From: Planctomycetaceae bacterium
GTDB taxonomy: Bacteria > Planctomycetota > Planctomycetia > Pirellulales > Thermoguttaceae
Assembly: GCA_012719125.1 (NCBI GenBank)
Contig: JAAYAY010000243.1
Span: 1 to 43,491, forward strand
Direction: 5' to 3'
Length of the DNA: 43,491 bases
The position numbers were made by a program, and so were the translations under genes. The notes beneath the pieces are model-generated. The model was not told the origin of the DNA. It saw only the letters and a program-made list of their open reading frames with translations, and did not search any database. This document shows positions 41,961-43,491 of the stretch, in pieces (the stretch's first letter is position 1; every line of letters begins with the position of its first letter).

Positions 41961-42497
41961 AAATGTGCTCCCTATGCAAAGCATTTGAAGTGGAAGTGCC
42001 AATGCGAACATTATGCCCAGTACAATAGTAGGACGCAAGTACCGAAGTCGACTACCTTTCTCACGAAATACAATTTCTGGTCAAAATGGGACCCTTGGAC
42101 GCCAGGGACCCGTCCGCCGGAAGGCCGGAGAGGCCTGATTCGGCGGTTTCGCCGGGATTCACGGGCAAGGACTGGCTATCCCCACAAGTAGGGCAGACTT
42201 GGCGACTCGCCGCGTCGAGGACGCCATCCCAGAGGAGTTTCCCGCACCTCCCTTGTCCTGTTTTGGCCTAGTAACCCGTGGCTAAGCACAAAGTGTGCCG
42301 AACCCACCCCATTTGAATCACGACTCTCTTCCGGGGCCAGTGACGGTCCGCCAAGATCAGTGGTCCCCAGTACCATGGAGTCTCATCCGCGGCCTTCGCG
42401 TGTTGCCCACCTCTCCATGTTGACTCGCTTCAGACGCCTCGCTTACGATGGTCCCCGTCCCTTGTCCCCCCCGCACCACGCCTCCCCGGAGCCTCCC
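41961..42497. other. Intergenic region between LuxR and glutamine amidotransferase genes
   Basis: It holds the LuxR promoter at its left end. The middle (42090-42180) contains several small G/C-rich inverted segments. No gene is supported; the leader of the gene at 42498 lies at the right. Confidence 0.45.
42010..42038 (-). promoter_or_regulatory. Candidate promoter of the LuxR-type gene
   Basis: On the minus strand TTGCGT (42033-42038) and CATAAT (42010-42015) are separated by 17 bases, giving a start site near 42003 and a leader of about 42 bases before GTG 41960. Confidence 0.45.
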
Positions 42498-43328
42498 ATG
42501 CGCGCCAGCCGCTGTCTCCCTCCCACCCTCCTGCTTCTCTTCCTCACTGCCACCGCACCCGTGGCGGCCGAAGTCGACCCCTGGCGTGCCGTCTTCAACC
42601 GGCCCGAAGAGCTCGCGAGCAGCGACGCTCCCTTGGTCTGCGTGCTCAACATCCAGCATCCCGACGTCATCCGCGGGCAATTGGCCAAACAGGCGCCCGA
42701 CCTCTACTCCGGCGAACGATTCCGCAGCCGGGTCGAAGCCCTGGCCGGCCTACCCTGCCTGCACCTGCATTTCACCGAGGTGACCGGCGCCGACCTCGAC
42801 CGACCCAACGTCAAGGCGATCCTCATCAGCGGGCGGTCCAAGACGGTGCCGGGTCGCGATTCGGAGTTCTTCTCCCTCATCAGGAACACCAAGATCCCCA
42901 TGATCGGCTTCTGCGGAGGAATGCAGTTGATTGGCAAGGCCTACTCGGCCGAAGTTTCGCAGATCCGCCAGCTCCGCGAAGGCGAAGCCGACCCGAACCC
43001 CAACTACCACCCAGGCCTGTTCAAGGAATGGGGCTTCCTGCCGGTGCGGATCACCACCGACCGCGACCCTCTGTTCGATTCACTGCCCGACGAAATCATC
43101 GTTCGCGAGGCCCACGCCTTCCACGTCCCCACGGCCCCCGCCGAGTTTGAAGTCCTTGCAGCCACGGACGAGTGCCCCGTCGAAGCCTTCAAGCATCGTG
43201 ATCGCCTGCTCTACGGCACGCAATTCCACCCCGAAGCCTACGACGACGAGCATCCCCAAGGGCAAGTCATTCTACAGAACTTCCTCCGCTTGGCCGGCGC
43301 CGCTTCAGCCCCCGCCGATGCACGCTAG
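42498..43328 (+). CDS. Secreted class I glutamine amidotransferase-like protein
   Basis: A 276-residue protein with a signal peptide (PPTLLLLFLTATAPVAAEVD, cleavage near residue 24). The class I GATase triad is complete: MIGFCGGMQLIG gives nucleophile C139 and QFHPEAYDD gives H244 and E246; AILISGRSK forms the preceding oxyanion strand. Class I domains hydrolyse glutamine or gamma-glutamyl amides. A secreted form without a synthetase partner could act as a gamma-glutamyl hydrolase (PuuD-like) or on cell-wall amides. ATG 42498 was chosen because GGAG lies six bases upstream and the signal peptide starts there; the frame is open 46 further codons. No partner gene is visible before the window ends. 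Confidence 0.8.
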   Translation: MRASRCLPPTLLLLFLTATAPVAAEVDPWRAVFNRPEELASSDAPLVCVLNIQHPDVIRGQLAKQAPDLYSGERFRSRVEALAGLPCLHLHFTEVTGADLDRPNVKAILISGRSKTVPGRDSEFFSLIRNTKIPMIGFCGGMQLIGKAYSAEVSQIRQLREGEADPNPNYHPGLFKEWGFLPVRITTDRDPLFDSLPDEIIVREAHAFHVPTAPAEFEVLAATDECPVEAFKHRDRLLYGTQFHPEAYDDEHPQGQVILQNFLRLAGAASAPADAR

Positions 43329-43491
43329 CTCGAAATAGGACGCGTGATATGGTGGGCCGCGTTTAACCTTATTTTCCGCTACCCTGTGTCGTTTGCAACG
43401 GGTGCGTGGCGGAGGCGGTCAGTTAGGGGGCCTTGGGAGGCGGCGGCTGAGAAGTTGTGCGGGGGTGGAGAGGCTCAAGCGTTGCAGCAAG

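Overview
This 43.5 kb window is GC-rich, gene-sparse chromosomal DNA. It most likely comes from a planctomycete of the Pirellulales/Thermoguttaceae type. The evidence is indirect: many secreted carbohydrate-active proteins (GH31-like, a GH172/DUF2961 protein, a CE15 glucuronoyl esterase, a sulfatase, two parallel beta-helix proteins), an NPYASP-type N-terminus, weak or variable Shine-Dalgarno use, and several families of short dispersed repeats that I associate with this phylum. No rRNA or marker gene fixes the taxonomy.

Layout. 1-1059: the right end of an ISL3-family insertion sequence runs into the 3' end of a membrane-protein gene. 1209-5632: a secreted beta-propeller glycosidase-like gene (-), a TIGR03960-like radical SAM protein and a Cof-type HAD phosphatase (+). 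5633-8506: an orphan Phd-type antitoxin and a secreted GH31-like enzyme, flanked by copies of a repeat that recurs at 12.1-12.3 kb. 8507-10405: an accessory island of visibly lower GC. It holds a RelB/RelE-like toxin-antitoxin pair, the remnant of an integron-type tyrosine recombinase reading leftward, and a DUF2321 zinc-ribbon/TIR-like fusion gene reading rightward that is followed by an attC-like element. 10874-12037: an unidentified secreted protein whose 3' end is duplicated at 8.1 kb. 12356-19737: a tight five-gene operon (TPR/peptidase-MA protein, MazG-like pyrophosphohydrolase, large membrane protein, ABC ATPase, GalE).

19895-29454 is a polysaccharide-processing region: SGNH hydrolase, CE15 esterase, alpha/beta hydrolase, small NPYASP protein, parallel beta-helix protein and DUF2961 protein. 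Most genes are on the minus strand and nearly all products have signal peptides. 30148-31548 is a lipoprotein with a C-terminal DUF2314 domain. 31771-31844 is tRNA-Asp(GTC) with a recognisable promoter and terminator. 32154-36240 holds housekeeping and signalling genes: a small membrane protein, a degenerate GGDEF protein, RodA/FtsW, a secreted isoaspartate methyltransferase with a C-terminal beta-sandwich, and a DUF433 protein with an apparently leaderless promoter. 36678-43328 holds a second beta-helix protein, a uroporphyrinogen-decarboxylase/corrinoid methyltransferase-like protein, the nonsense-interrupted tail of one sulfatase next to an intact sulfatase, a single-domain LuxR regulator and a secreted class I glutamine amidotransferase.

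The most interesting segment is 9.0-10.4 kb. A recombinase remnant, a gap, a divergent single gene and an attC-like site lie in the order and orientation of an integron. The single cargo gene encodes a probable NAD-cleaving TIR effector fused to a zinc-ribbon sensor, which looks like a candidate anti-phage gene. All domain names here are assigned by reading motifs; no database search was run.
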